Assembly: GCF_000688655.1 (NCBI RefSeq)
Contig: NZ_JIBO01000002.1
Coordinates: 163,960 to 173,440, forward strand
Length of the DNA: 9,481 nt
DNA from: Lonsdalea quercina subsp. quercina
Lineage (GTDB): Bacteria > Pseudomonadota > Gammaproteobacteria > Enterobacterales > Enterobacteriaceae
Reading direction: 5' to 3'
Positions 1 through 7,008 of this stretch are shown one piece after another. The position numbers and the translations under genes are program-made. A model generated the notes under the pieces. It searched no databases. It was not told where the DNA came from and saw nothing but the letters and a program-made list of their open reading frames with translations. Every line of letters begins with the position of its first letter. Position 1 is the first letter of the stretch.

Positions 1-296
1 ACAAACGTGAGTCGTTCTCCATGTTTGCAGCGATGTTGGAAGCGTTGAAATATGAAGTCATCAGCACGCTGAGCAAAGTTCAGGTTCGCATGCCGGAAGA
101 GATCGAAGCGCTGGAACAACAGCGCCGTGAGGAAGCTGAACGACTGGCGAGCCAGCAGCAGCTGAGCCATCAAAGCGAAGCAACTGCCGCGCCGTCTGCG
201 GGTGGTTCATCCGAGCGTAAAATCGGCCGTAACGATCCTTGCCCTTGCGGTTCGGGCAAGAAATACAAACAGTGCCACGGACGTATCCAGAACTAG
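1..296 (+). CDS. secA: SecA preprotein translocase ATPase, C-terminal end (5' partial)
   Basis: This is the last 97 residues of SecA, the cytoplasmic motor ATPase that drives preproteins through SecYEG. The frame is open from the left edge (first full codon at 3) to TAG at 294-296. It starts within the helical scaffold/C-terminal region ([19 protein letters not shown]), passes through a variable Ser/Ala-rich linker, and ends in the zinc-binding tail [13 protein letters not shown] (C-X-C-X8-C-H, from about 240). In E. coli that tail binds zinc, SecB and phospholipid. The tail is intact, so the gene looks functional. Only the linker differs much from remembered E. coli SecA. It is followed by a terminator hairpin and then mutT, as in the E. 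coli secM-secA-mutT order. Identification is secure; only the 5' part is missing, because of the window edge. Confidence 0.97.
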   Translation, partial: KRESFSMFAAMLEALKYEVISTLSKVQVRMPEEIEALEQQRREEAERLASQQQLSHQSEATAAPSAGGSSERKIGRNDPCPCGSGKKYKQCHGRIQN

Positions 297-332
297 TCTT
301 CATCACGGTTGGATAACATTATCGGTATCAAT

Positions 333-356
333 AAAGGCGGTCATTGACCGCCTTTT
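333..356 (+). terminator. Intrinsic terminator/attenuator between secA and mutT
   Basis: A perfect 10-bp stem, AAAGGCGGTC (333-342) with GACCGCCTTT (346-355), closes a 3-nt ATT loop. It is followed by TTTTACTT, so the hairpin runs straight into a short T tract. It lies 36 bases after the secA stop and 17 bases before the mutT ATG. It should end or attenuate the secA transcript, which leaves mutT dependent on read-through. No clear separate mutT promoter was seen in the short gap. The strand could in principle be either because the stem begins with AAA, but the + strand fits the gene order. Confidence 0.7.
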
Positions 357-372
357 ACTTGGGGAAAGGCTT

Positions 373-771
373 ATGACGCAGAAACCTTTGTCAGTCGCAG
401 TAGGCATTATTCGTAACGCCCAGCGACAGTTTTTTATCGCCTGCCGCCAGGCTGGCTCGCACATGGCCGGTAAATGGGAGTTTCCCGGTGGAAAAGTGGA
501 AGCGGGGGAGACCCCCGAACAGGCATTGATTCGTGAATTGCGTGAGGAAACAGGGATTGAGGCGCACGACCCTCAGGCGCTGACGGATAAAACATTTTCC
601 ACGGGCGATCGGCTCATCACGCTGCATTTTTTCCTGGTAGAACATTGGCAAGGAGAACCCTATGGCCGGGAGGGGCAGCCGTCGCGCTGGCTGACCGTCG
701 ACGAACTGCAAGAAGAGGAATTTCCGCCAGCGAATGCGGAGATGATCCGCTGGCTAAAGCAGTCGGCGTAA
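373..771 (+). CDS. mutT: MutT, 8-oxo-dGTP diphosphatase (Nudix hydrolase)
   Basis: This 132-residue Nudix hydrolase hydrolyses 8-oxo-dGTP (and 8-oxo-GTP) to the monophosphate, cleaning the nucleotide pool and preventing A:T to C:G transversions. The Nudix box is complete at residues 40-62: G40-X5-E46-X7-R54-E55-L-R-E58-E59-T-G61-I, with the metal-binding glutamates E55, E58 and E59 present. The N-terminus (VAVGIIRN) and the C-terminal FPPAN motif match E. coli MutT, which is 129 residues. The ATG at 373 is chosen because it follows the purine-rich GGGGAAAGG (361-369) and matches the family N-terminus; the same frame is open further upstream but runs through the terminator. It is convergent with yacG, with only 9 bases between the two stop codons. 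Confidence 0.96.
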   Translation: MTQKPLSVAVGIIRNAQRQFFIACRQAGSHMAGKWEFPGGKVEAGETPEQALIRELREETGIEAHDPQALTDKTFSTGDRLITLHFFLVEHWQGEPYGREGQPSRWLTVDELQEEEFPPANAEMIRWLKQSA

Positions 772-780
772 TACCGCAGG

Positions 781-978
781 TTAATACTTGGTTTCGCTCC
801 AGTTTTCGCTGTCAGTAATCGCTTCATTACTGGGAATGCGTTTCTCTTCTTCAGCCCATTCCCCGAGATCGATTAACTGACAGCGTTTGCTGCAGAAAGG
901 GCGGTAAGGGCTTTGTTCTCCCCACACCACAGGTTTGGCGCAGGTTGGACATTTTACGGTGGTGATATCGTTGCTCAT
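781..978 (-). CDS. yacG: YacG, small zinc-ribbon DNA gyrase inhibitor
   Basis: This 65-residue protein matches E. coli YacG, a small zinc protein that binds the GyrB subunit of DNA gyrase and blocks DNA binding. The zinc site is C10-X2-C13-X15-C29-X3-C33, followed by the hallmark segment [17 protein letters not shown]. The acidic, presumably flexible C-terminus (SENWSETKY) is typical. ATG at 978-976 is chosen over a longer upstream reading because AGGAG sits 8 bases before it and the protein then has the normal length. The zapD TAG stop (992-990) lies inside this ribosome-binding region, so yacG is probably translationally coupled to zapD as the last gene of coaE-zapD-yacG. Confidence 0.95.
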   Translation of the reverse strand: MSNDITTVKCPTCAKPVVWGEQSPYRPFCSKRCQLIDLGEWAEEEKRIPSNEAITDSENWSETKY

Positions 979-989
979 CTTAGTCACTC

Positions 990-1742
990 CTAACAGCAAG
1001 CCAGTTCGAACGTCAGGCGGTCGGGCACTTGCCCATGCTCGCTGTCCAGCGGCATAAAGCGAATCGCATAACGGCTCTTGTGGCCAGAAATTTGTGGGTA
1101 TAGCTGATGCTCCTGTGCGATCTGTATGCGCAGGAGGTCGGCGTCGGCTGCATTGTCCTGATAGAAGCCTTTCAGGCTGATTTGTGGACGGAAGATCGCT
1201 GAGTTGCGGATGAGGTCCAGAATCATCCCCAGCGTTTGTTCGAACGGGGCGACGCTGTCGAGCCAGACGCTGACCTGGCGGTTTCTGTGCTCGACAGGTT
1301 GATGCAGCCAGCTATGCAGCGTCGGCAAGTCGAAGTTACAGCATCCCCCAGGGATGCTCAGCCGTTGGCGCACCATGCCAATAAGGCGATCTTCTCGCAG
1401 GCTCTGGCCCATACGCGGGGCGGCCATCAGTTGACTGGCCTGTTGGCGTAACTGCTGGCGAAAGGCGTCAATCCGCGCCTGATCGACGCCGGGCACGTCC
1501 TGCCACTGTGTTAACTTCTGCTGCTGGCGTTCTAGTTCTTTCATCAAATCGGGTCGAACGTCGCCGCGTTCGAGTATATCCAACAGGTCGGTAGCGGCGC
1601 GGAAAAATCCCAGCGCGTTCCCCATGTGTTCCAGCATCTGGTTGTCATGCATTTGTTGAAGCAGAAACTCGAGACGTAGCCAGGTCCGCGTTTTCTCATT
1701 CAGCGGATATTCAAATAATAGGGTTGAGGAAGCATCACTCAT
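990..1742 (-). CDS. zapD: ZapD, FtsZ-associated cell division protein
   Basis: This 250-residue cytoplasmic protein matches E. coli ZapD (formerly YacF, 247 residues). ZapD is a dimer that binds the conserved C-terminal tail of FtsZ and crosslinks or bundles protofilaments in the Z-ring. Family landmarks are visible: [19 protein letters not shown] at the start, [29 protein letters not shown] in the middle, and [14 protein letters not shown] and [16 protein letters not shown] near the end, finishing with FELACC. No membrane segment is present. Its ATG overlaps the coaE stop by one base (TAATG, 1744-1740), a classic coupling arrangement, and its TAG overlaps the yacG Shine-Dalgarno region. It appears intact. 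Confidence 0.95.
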   Translation of the reverse strand: MSDASSTLLFEYPLNEKTRTWLRLEFLLQQMHDNQMLEHMGNALGFFRAATDLLDILERGDVRPDLMKELERQQQKLTQWQDVPGVDQARIDAFRQQLRQQASQLMAAPRMGQSLREDRLIGMVRQRLSIPGGCCNFDLPTLHSWLHQPVEHRNRQVSVWLDSVAPFEQTLGMILDLIRNSAIFRPQISLKGFYQDNAADADLLRIQIAQEHQLYPQISGHKSRYAIRFMPLDSEHGQVPDRLTFELACC

Positions 1743-2362
1743 TATTTTGTCATCCTGTCTTTTGCGGTTGCCGCCAGCTCAAGATAGCGCTGATGCAGCA
1801 TGGCAATTTGTGGAGCGAGTTCGCTCTGGCTATGGCTATTGTCGATGATGTCGTCGGCATAAGCCAGACGCTGTTCTCGCGTGGCTTGTGCGGCCAGAAT
1901 TTTTTCCGCCTGTTGGAGGGAAACCCCATCTCGCGCCAGCGTACGCTGTAGCTGAATTTCCGGGGTGACATCCACAACCAGAACACGTTGCGCCTGCGAT
2001 TGCAGGCCGCTTTCGATTAGCAGGGGGATCACCCACATCACGTATGGACCGGGGGCGGCAAGCAACTGGCGTTGGGTTTCCGCGTGGATTAATGGATGCA
2101 GCAATTGGTTTAGCCACGCTTTTTCACGTTCATCGGAAAAAATTTTTTCCCGTAGGGCGGCGCGGTTGAGCGTATCGTCGGTGTTCAGTATCTCGGGGCC
2201 GAAGCGTTTTGCGATAGCGGACAACGCTGACGTTCCTGGCTCAACGACCTGACGGGCGATAATGTCCGCATCGATGATAGTGATGCCTTGCCGGGCGAAA
2301 CCTTCAGCGACGGTGCTTTTGCCGCTGCCGATACCGCCTGTAAGCGCTACGATGTATGCCAT
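1742..2362 (-). CDS. coaE: CoaE, dephospho-CoA kinase
   Basis: This 206-residue enzyme phosphorylates the 3'-hydroxyl of dephospho-CoA with ATP, the last step of coenzyme A synthesis. The P-loop GGIGSGKST is at residues 9-17. It is followed by [13 protein letters not shown] from residue 31, LLHPLI (about 87-92), and the C-terminal [17 protein letters not shown] segment (159-175). Length equals E. coli CoaE. ATG at 2362 gives the family N-terminus [10 protein letters not shown]; a TTG five codons upstream (2377) is in frame but unsupported. Neither start has a strong Shine-Dalgarno sequence. It is divergent from guaC and is the first gene of coaE-zapD-yacG. A -10-like TAGAAT lies at 2405-2400 on this strand, without a good -35. 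Confidence 0.95.
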   Translation of the reverse strand: MAYIVALTGGIGSGKSTVAEGFARQGITIIDADIIARQVVEPGTSALSAIAKRFGPEILNTDDTLNRAALREKIFSDEREKAWLNQLLHPLIHAETQRQLLAAPGPYVMWVIPLLIESGLQSQAQRVLVVDVTPEIQLQRTLARDGVSLQQAEKILAAQATREQRLAYADDIIDNSHSQSELAPQIAMLHQRYLELAATAKDRMTK

Positions 2363-2385
2363 GGTATCGATCTGCAAAATTACCG

Positions 2386-2424
2386 GGTAAATTTACGGGA
2401 TTCTAGCCTAAATAAAGGTAAATT
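2386..2424. repeat. Paired GGTAAATT direct repeats in the coaE/guaC divergent region
   Basis: GGTAAATT occurs at 2386-2393 and again at 2417-2424, 31 bases apart start to start, close to three helical turns. The first copy is part of the perfect 10-bp palindrome GTAAATTTAC (2387-2396). The -10-like element for coaE (complement of 2400-2405) lies between the copies. The candidate guaC -35 starts 8 bases after the second copy. This could be a pair of operator half-sites, but no known regulator consensus was recognised, and the AT-rich composition makes chance occurrence possible. Confidence 0.35.
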
Positions 2425-2431
2425 CGCAGTC

Positions 2432-2459
2432 TTGCCGCAGGATTATTCGCGCGTATGAT
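2432..2459 (+). promoter_or_regulatory. Candidate sigma-70 promoter for guaC
   Basis: TTGCCG (2432-2437, 4 of 6 to TTGACA) and TATGAT (2454-2459, 5 of 6 to TATAAT) are separated by 16 bases. Transcription would start near 2466, giving a leader of about 70 bases before the guaC ATG. It is the best promoter-like match in the divergent region by eye. No scoring was done. Confidence 0.5.
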
Positions 2460-2521
2460 TAGGCTACTGGATAGGTTTTAAAGCATACCGACTATCTCCC
2501 CGATGGTCTTCGCCACTGACC

Positions 2522-2534
2522 AGGACACCTCCTT
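2522..2534 (+). promoter_or_regulatory. Unusual guaC ribosome-binding region
   Basis: The bases just before the guaC ATG are AGGA (2522-2525), then CACCTCCTT running into the start codon. AGGA at 9 bases spacing is the only Shine-Dalgarno-like element. ACCTCCTTA (2528-2535) is instead identical to the anti-Shine-Dalgarno end of 16S rRNA, so it cannot pair with the ribosome and could pair with SD-like sequences. TGGTC (2504-2508) and GACCA (2518-2522) could form a small 5-bp hairpin overlapping the AGGA. Confidence 0.45.
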
Positions 2535-3575
2535 ATGCGTATTGAAGAAGATTTAAAGTTAGGCTTTAAAGATGTTCTCATCCGTCCCAAACGCTCCACC
2601 CTCAAGAGTCGCTCGGAAGTTGAATTGGCGCGCGATTTCACCTTTATGCATGCGGGCTGCCATTGGTCGGGCGTGCCGGTTATTGCGGCCAATATGGATA
2701 CGGTCGGCACTTTTCGCATGGCTCAGGCGCTATCCACGTTTGGCGTGCTGACCGCCGTGCATAAACATTACTCCGTTGAGCAGTGGCAGCAGTTTGTTAC
2801 ACAGTCATCGGAAGACGTGTTGCGCCACGTCTTAGTCTCTACGGGGACATCAAGCGACGATTTTACCAAACTGAAGCAAATTCTGGCCCTCTCTCCAGAG
2901 CTGAAGTTTATCTGCATCGACGTCGCTAACGGCTATTCCGAGCACTTTGTCTCTTTTGTGCAGAAAGCGCGAGAAGCGTGTCCTGATAAGATCATTTGCG
3001 CCGGGAATGTGGTGACCGGCGAAATGGTCGAAGAGCTGATTCTTTCCGGTGCGGATATCGTCAAAGTTGGGATTGGTCCCGGTTCCGTTTGCACCACCCG
3101 GTTGAAAACGGGCGTGGGCTATCCGCAGCTATCGGCGGTGATCGAATGTGCCGATGCAGCGCATGGACTCGGCGGACAAATCGTCAGCGATGGCGGTTGC
3201 TCCGTGCCTGGCGACGTCGCCAAAGCTTTCGGCGGCGGCGCTGATTTTGTCATGCTGGGCGGGATGCTGGCGGCACACGATGAGTGCGAAGGCACCATAG
3301 CCGAAGAAAACGGTCAGAAAATGATGCTGTTTTACGGCATGAGTTCGGCATCAGCGATGGAGCGCCACGTTGGCGGCGTAGCCGGCTATCGGGCTGCGGA
3401 AGGTAAAACCGTTAAGCTTCCGCTACGAGGTCCGGTGGAATACACCCTTCGCGATATCCTCGGCGGCTTGCGTTCCGCCTGCACTTACGTTGGTGCTTCA
3501 CGCCTGAAAGAGCTGACCAAACGCACGACGTTCATCCGCGTCGCCGAGCAAGAAAACCGTATTTTCAACGTTTAG
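2535..3575 (+). CDS. guaC: GuaC, GMP reductase
   Basis: This 346-residue enzyme converts GMP, using NADPH, to IMP and ammonia, recycling guanine nucleotides into the IMP pool. It is a TIM-barrel protein of the IMPDH/GMPR family without CBS domains. The catalytic loop GPGSVCTTR places the nucleophilic cysteine at residue 186, as in E. coli. Other family segments are ANMDTVGTF (52-60), [12 protein letters not shown] (127-138), the phosphate-binding SDGGC and [13 protein letters not shown], and FYGMSS. The C-terminus ([19 protein letters not shown]) matches closely. The start [14 protein letters not shown] is the family start. It is divergent from coaE and convergent with hofC, 25 bases between stops, and is probably transcribed alone. 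Its initiation region is atypical, as described separately. Confidence 0.97.
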   Translation: MRIEEDLKLGFKDVLIRPKRSTLKSRSEVELARDFTFMHAGCHWSGVPVIAANMDTVGTFRMAQALSTFGVLTAVHKHYSVEQWQQFVTQSSEDVLRHVLVSTGTSSDDFTKLKQILALSPELKFICIDVANGYSEHFVSFVQKAREACPDKIICAGNVVTGEMVEELILSGADIVKVGIGPGSVCTTRLKTGVGYPQLSAVIECADAAHGLGGQIVSDGGCSVPGDVAKAFGGGADFVMLGGMLAAHDECEGTIAEENGQKMMLFYGMSSASAMERHVGGVAGYRAAEGKTVKLPLRGPVEYTLRDILGGLRSACTYVGASRLKELTKRTTFIRVAEQENRIFNV

Positions 3576-3591
3576 CTTTCCGCTTCCTCAA

Positions 3592-3615
3592 CTGACGGGA
3601 TCAGGCTCCCGTCAG
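3592..3615. terminator. Hairpin at the guaC/hofC convergent junction
   Basis: A perfect 9-bp stem, CTGACGGGA (3592-3600) with TCCCGTCAG (3607-3615), encloses a 6-nt loop, TCAGGC. The hofC stop codon (3603-3601 on the minus strand) lies in the loop, so the stem also encodes the last hofC codons. Position suggests a shared 3'-end structure for the two convergent transcripts. Neither strand has a T tract after the stem, so intrinsic termination is uncertain; it may instead stabilise 3' ends. Confidence 0.4.
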
Positions 3616-4803
3616 GACATGCCCCAACTGGAAAATAGGCAGATACATGGCGATCACCAGCGTACCGACAATGACGCCCACCGTGCCCATCAGTAGCGGC
3701 TCCAAGGTATGAGGCAGCTTTTCTGCAAACTGCTGCGTATTGTTTTCATGCCATTCGGCTAACTGTGCGAACAGGTGCTCTAGTGCGCCTGTCTCTTCTC
3801 CGACTCTGATTAACTGTGGGCAGGGCGCTGGGAACAGCGGTGAGCGTTCTACCGCCTGACTCAGCGGGATGCCGCGTTCGATGAGGTTCTGTATCTCTTT
3901 TAATTCACTCTGGTAAAGAGGATGTCCGAGCGTCGCGGCGGCGCTCAGTCCGGCCGGCAGCGGCAGTCCTGCACCGTGAGTCATCGCCAGCGTATGGAAA
4001 ATCTGGCTGAGACAACGCCCGCGAATAAGTGTGGCAATGCCGGGCACTTTGAGCCACAGACGTTGCTCTCTACGCCGCCAGCGTGGAAAGGTTCTGCGCG
4101 CCCAGCCGTAGGTTGCCGCGAGTACGATGCTTATTGTGACGAGAGCGGCCCCATCGCGCATACACCGTTCCGAAAAGGTCAGTAAAGTCTGAGTCAGCAT
4201 GGGAAGCGGGGCGTTAAACGAGGCGTAGAGTCGGCCGAACTCAGGCAGGACCAAGGTGATCATCAGTGCGCTAACCACTAGCACGGCGGCGGAAACGAAG
4301 AGGGGATAGCGTAGTGCTTTGGCAACTTTATACGCCAATTGCTGACGCGCCTCCTGATAGGCGGAGAGCTGCTGGCAACAGTCGCTGAGCTTACCGGTCA
4401 GTTCGCCTGCGGCAATCAGCGAGCAATACATCAGCGGAAATATATGGGGATAGTGCCGAAGCGCCTCTGCCAGCGACATGCCTTGTGCGACCTGTCGGCC
4501 GACGGTGTGTAAGACACATCGCCACGCCGGTTTGTCATGCTGCCGAGCCATGAGGTTCAACGATTCCAGTAGCGGAAGCCCGGCCTGCAATAGCGAGCCT
4601 AGCTGGTGAATGACGGGAGTCAGCTGCGAGCTGCGCCAGGCATAACGGGTCAGGTATTGTCGGATCTTCAGGTTAAGGGGTTGGTAACCCAGTTCGAGCA
4701 GATGATCGTACACCTGTTGGCGGTGGGTCGCGATAAACTCGCCGCGACACAGTTCACCTTTGCCGCTGAGGGCCTGCCAGTCGTACAGCTTTTGCATTGC
4801 CAT
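3601..4803 (-). CDS. hofC: HofC, type IV pilus assembly platform protein (PilC/GspF family)
   Basis: This 400-residue polytopic inner-membrane protein matches E. coli HofC and the PilC/GspF family, the platform on which the assembly ATPase acts during pilus growth. It has two T2SSF-type repeats, at about 62-185 and 262-390. Each carries the signature around GExTG: LIAAGELTGKL (129-139) and LIRVGEETGAL (331-341). Predicted membrane segments are near 168-187, 218-235 and 370-392, the last followed by the conserved MYLPIFQLG. The start ATG at 4803 is preceded by AAGGAG at 6 bases and lies one base after the hofB stop, so expression is coupled to hofB. The frame is intact. Like the E. coli locus, this is a partial type IV pilus set; the prepilin peptidase and secretin genes must be elsewhere. 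Confidence 0.93.
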   Translation of the reverse strand: MAMQKLYDWQALSGKGELCRGEFIATHRQQVYDHLLELGYQPLNLKIRQYLTRYAWRSSQLTPVIHQLGSLLQAGLPLLESLNLMARQHDKPAWRCVLHTVGRQVAQGMSLAEALRHYPHIFPLMYCSLIAAGELTGKLSDCCQQLSAYQEARQQLAYKVAKALRYPLFVSAAVLVVSALMITLVLPEFGRLYASFNAPLPMLTQTLLTFSERCMRDGAALVTISIVLAATYGWARRTFPRWRRREQRLWLKVPGIATLIRGRCLSQIFHTLAMTHGAGLPLPAGLSAAATLGHPLYQSELKEIQNLIERGIPLSQAVERSPLFPAPCPQLIRVGEETGALEHLFAQLAEWHENNTQQFAEKLPHTLEPLLMGTVGVIVGTLVIAMYLPIFQLGHVLTGA

Positions 4804-4804
4804 C

Positions 4805-6235
4805 TCAGTCTCCTTCCTCCACCCCGTCACCCACTACCCGATAGACCTCATCCAGTGATGTGATGCCTTCATTGACTAACGCCAGACCAGCATTGAACAG
4901 CCCATTTGAGCGGGAATTCTGGTCTGGCGCCTTTTCGTAGGAGACTTCTCCGTTATCCGCCAGCGTTTGCTGGAGGTGAGGGGTAATGGCCAACAGGTCG
5001 TAAATCGCGGCTCTGCCATAATAGCCTGAAAAACAGTGATTGCAGCCCCGTGGGCGCCATTGCCGTAGTGGACCTGACCAGGCTGCATGGGGCGATATTG
5101 GTTCCGAGGGCACCCGCTCGCGGCAATGAGGGCACAGCCTGCGAACTAAGCGCTGAGCAATGATGAGTTTCAGCGCCGAGGCAAGCAGGTAGCCGGGAAC
5201 GCCAAGATGTCTTAGCCGCGTGATGGTCTCGCTGGCGGAGTTAGTGTGCAGCGTGGATAGCACTAAGTGACCGGTTTGCGCCGCTTTGACGGCAATATCT
5301 GCCGTTTCGGCGTCGCGAATCTCTCCAATCATGATGACGTCGGGATCCTGGCGCAGCAGGGCTCTTAGCACCCGGCTGAAGTCCAGCCGACTTTTGGCAT
5401 TGACGGCGGTTTGATTGATCCCTTCTAACGGAATTTCTACCGGATCTTCCACGCTGCAAATATTGCGGCTGGTACTATTGAGCCAGCGTATGGCGCTATA
5501 AAGCGTGAATGTTTTCCCGCTCCCCGTCGGGCCTGTGACCAAAATCATACCTTGAGGCAGTCGCAGGACCCGCTTGAATAGCCGTAATGCGCTTGTAGAA
5601 AGCCCCAGCGTGTCCAGCGTTAGCGCATGTTGCTGCGTTTGTAATACCCGCAGTACGACCTTTTCGCCCGTTTGTATCGGAAGCGTGGCGATACGTAATG
5701 AGTAACGTTCCCGATCGAGCTGCAGGGTAAATTGACCATCCTGTGGTAGACGGCGTTCAGCGATATCCAGCTTCCCCATGATCTTAAGCCGTGCAATAAG
5801 CCGGGGCGTCAGTTCGTCAGGGGCTGAAGGAATTTCCTGTAAAATGCCGTCAATGCGCAGTCGTATCCGGCAATGCATCACCATCGGCTCGAAGTGGATA
5901 TCCGAGGCCCGCCGCTGAATCGCTGAATTCAGCGTCTGATTGATGAATCTGACTACCGGGATATCTTCCTGCTCTTCGACTTCAGATACAGGCTGATAGG
6001 TCGACGCCTTTTCCATGGCGCTTTGCGGCGGGGCAAGCGCTTTCTCCAGTCTGGCCGCAGGCCATTTCTCGATCAACACGTGACGGTTGCCGGCGAATTT
6101 CAACGCCGTCAGCATTTCAGTGGTTGGCGGGCTGCCGACAGCAACGGTAATGGATTGTTCATCAATGGCCAGTAGCAAAGCGTGATAACGCTGGCACAAT
6201 ACGTCGAGCTCTTCGCTAAGTATTTGTAACGTCAT
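4805..6235 (-). CDS. hofB: HofB, type IV pilus assembly ATPase (PilB/GspE family)
   Basis: This 476-residue cytoplasmic secretion ATPase of the PilB/GspE family is predicted to power extension of the PpdD pilus. Visible in order: a divergent N-terminal domain (about 1-90), the RRASDIHFEP segment (108-117), Walker A GPTGSGKT (235-242), an Asp box around CSVEDPVEIP (260-269), Walker B region DPDVIMIGEIRD (297-308), and His box GHLVLSTLHTN (322-332). A zinc tetracysteine follows: C368-X2-C371 and C398-X2-C401. All key residues are present. ATG at 6235, rather than the in-frame ATG at 6256, fits the family N-terminus and is preceded by GGGGTG; it lies 4 bases after the ppdD stop. It is slightly longer than remembered E. 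coli HofB (461 residues), mostly at the N-terminus and near the C-terminus. Confidence 0.95.
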   Translation of the reverse strand: MTLQILSEELDVLCQRYHALLLAIDEQSITVAVGSPPTTEMLTALKFAGNRHVLIEKWPAARLEKALAPPQSAMEKASTYQPVSEVEEQEDIPVVRFINQTLNSAIQRRASDIHFEPMVMHCRIRLRIDGILQEIPSAPDELTPRLIARLKIMGKLDIAERRLPQDGQFTLQLDRERYSLRIATLPIQTGEKVVLRVLQTQQHALTLDTLGLSTSALRLFKRVLRLPQGMILVTGPTGSGKTFTLYSAIRWLNSTSRNICSVEDPVEIPLEGINQTAVNAKSRLDFSRVLRALLRQDPDVIMIGEIRDAETADIAVKAAQTGHLVLSTLHTNSASETITRLRHLGVPGYLLASALKLIIAQRLVRRLCPHCRERVPSEPISPHAAWSGPLRQWRPRGCNHCFSGYYGRAAIYDLLAITPHLQQTLADNGEVSYEKAPDQNSRSNGLFNAGLALVNEGITSLDEVYRVVGDGVEEGD

Positions 6236-6239
6236 GAGA

Positions 6240-6683
6240 TCACCCCGCAGCATCATCCAGCCGGAAAACGTCGAGACAGGCCCGACTGAGCGTGTCGGCC
6301 CCGGTTTCCGTCAGGCAATTTTTGGTCCAGTTCAACGATCCAGTCTGAGGCTCCAGCGTCGGCGTCATCACCACGCTTAGCCCTTGCAACGAGGATTGAC
6401 CTGTCAACGTGATGACGCCTCGGAAAACGGTAACCTGACTGATATAACGTGTGGTTGTACCCGTTGGAATGCCCTGATTGCCTGCACTGCAAAGAGCCAG
6501 ATCGGCATTGCTCAGCCCACAGAGATCGACGGCTATTTTGTAAGAGGCCGCCGTTTGCAGCATGTCGGTCATTGCCGCTTTTTGCAGGTATCCCTGATAG
6601 GCCGGAATTCCCAGGGCGCTTAGCACGGCAATGATGACGATCACAACCATCAGCTCAATCAACGTAAATCCTTGCTGTAACAT
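6240..6683 (-). CDS. ppdD: PpdD, major type IV prepilin
   Basis: This 147-residue type IV prepilin corresponds to E. coli PpdD, the major pilin assembled by the hofB/hofC machinery. The short leader MLQQG ends in the glycine cleaved by prepilin peptidase. The mature protein begins FTLIELMVV, with the invariant Glu at +5 (precursor E10), followed by the hydrophobic helix to about residue 27. Four cysteines (55, 65, 123, 136) match the number and placement expected for the two disulfides of enterobacterial PpdD. The globular part keeps GIPTGTTTRY and GLSVVMTP. ATG at 6683 is chosen because it gives the canonical leader; the frame stays open far upstream, but that would put about 16 or more residues before the cleavage site. 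It is the first gene of ppdD-hofB-hofC. Confidence 0.95.
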   Translation of the reverse strand: MLQQGFTLIELMVVIVIIAVLSALGIPAYQGYLQKAAMTDMLQTAASYKIAVDLCGLSNADLALCSAGNQGIPTGTTTRYISQVTVFRGVITLTGQSSLQGLSVVMTPTLEPQTGSLNWTKNCLTETGADTLSRACLDVFRLDDAAG

Positions 6684-6756
6684 GATTTCAGTCCTTGATG
6701 TGGCGGGTGGCGGCAGAATAAGGGAAGGCAACCATTTCGGCGACAGGCGATAGCCC

Positions 6757-6780
6757 AGTTCGTAATCCGCTTCGCAAACT
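6757..6780 (-). promoter_or_regulatory. Possible CRP-S (Sxy-dependent CRP) site upstream of ppdD
   Basis: On the minus strand this reads AGTTTGCGA, AGCGGA, TTACGAACT. The left half contains TTTGCGA, the TGCGA core that marks CRP-S sites in place of the usual TGTGA. The right half TTACG is degenerate, but the outer AGTT/AACT arms are symmetric. The centre is about 85 bases upstream of the ppdD ATG. CRP-S sites with the coactivator Sxy control competence and type IV pilus genes, including ppdD, in E. coli and Haemophilus. No well-placed -10 was identified, so this is a motif-level suggestion only. Confidence 0.3.
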
Positions 6781-6796
6781 GTTTTATGAGTTGCAG

Positions 6797-6863
6797 TTAG
6801 CGCCCGATTTTTTTCCTGGCAACTTCCAATTTCTATATTTGTCTCATCAGAAAGTGGCGCTAA
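6797..6863. repeat. 8-bp inverted repeat around an AT-rich core
   Basis: TTAGCGCC (6797-6804) and GGCGCTAA (6856-6863) are perfect inverted copies separated by 51 bases. The interval is AT-rich and contains TATATT (6834-6839). It may be paired operator sites or a long-loop structure, but an 8-bp inverted match is near chance expectation for a gap of this size. Confidence 0.25.
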
Positions 6864-6980
6864 ACGGTATGCTTGCAGTGAGTATTGGCCGTTGGGAAAT
6901 GTGTCGCTGACTTTTAAAGCCGCATGACGGGTGAATGACGAGCAGGGGAAAGATGCTACGCTTTGGTCTGTGCGAGGCGT

Positions 6981-7008
6981 TTGCCGCGTAGAAGAATGCG
7001 CGTAAAAC
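6981..7008 (+). promoter_or_regulatory. Weak candidate promoter for ampD
   Basis: TTGCCG (6981-6986) and TAAAAC (7003-7008), each 4 of 6 to consensus, are spaced 16 bases apart. A start near 7015 would leave a leader of about 17 bases that still includes the AGGAG ribosome-binding site (7020-7024). No better-placed pair was seen nearby by eye. Confidence 0.25.

Noticed and set aside
202..372. Longer MutT beginning upstream within secA and the terminator
   Set aside because: The upstream part is the secA 3' end read in another frame plus the hairpin; the ATG at 373 matches the family N-terminus and has a purine-rich site before it.
3922..4185. Plus-strand frame antisense to hofC
   Set aside because: It is a shadow of the intact hofC coding sequence with low-complexity, unrecognisable translation.
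6684..6731. N-terminally extended PpdD starting at the TTG at 6731
   Set aside because: The extension would put 16 non-leader-like residues (Pro-rich) before a canonical prepilin leader and cleavage site; no ribosome-binding site supports it.
6740..6860. Possible remnant of the NadC C-terminus in the stop-free minus frame (an ALT...K-V pattern)
   Set aside because: The match is a few scattered residues needing an insertion, with none of the conserved NadC core segments, so it is at chance level.
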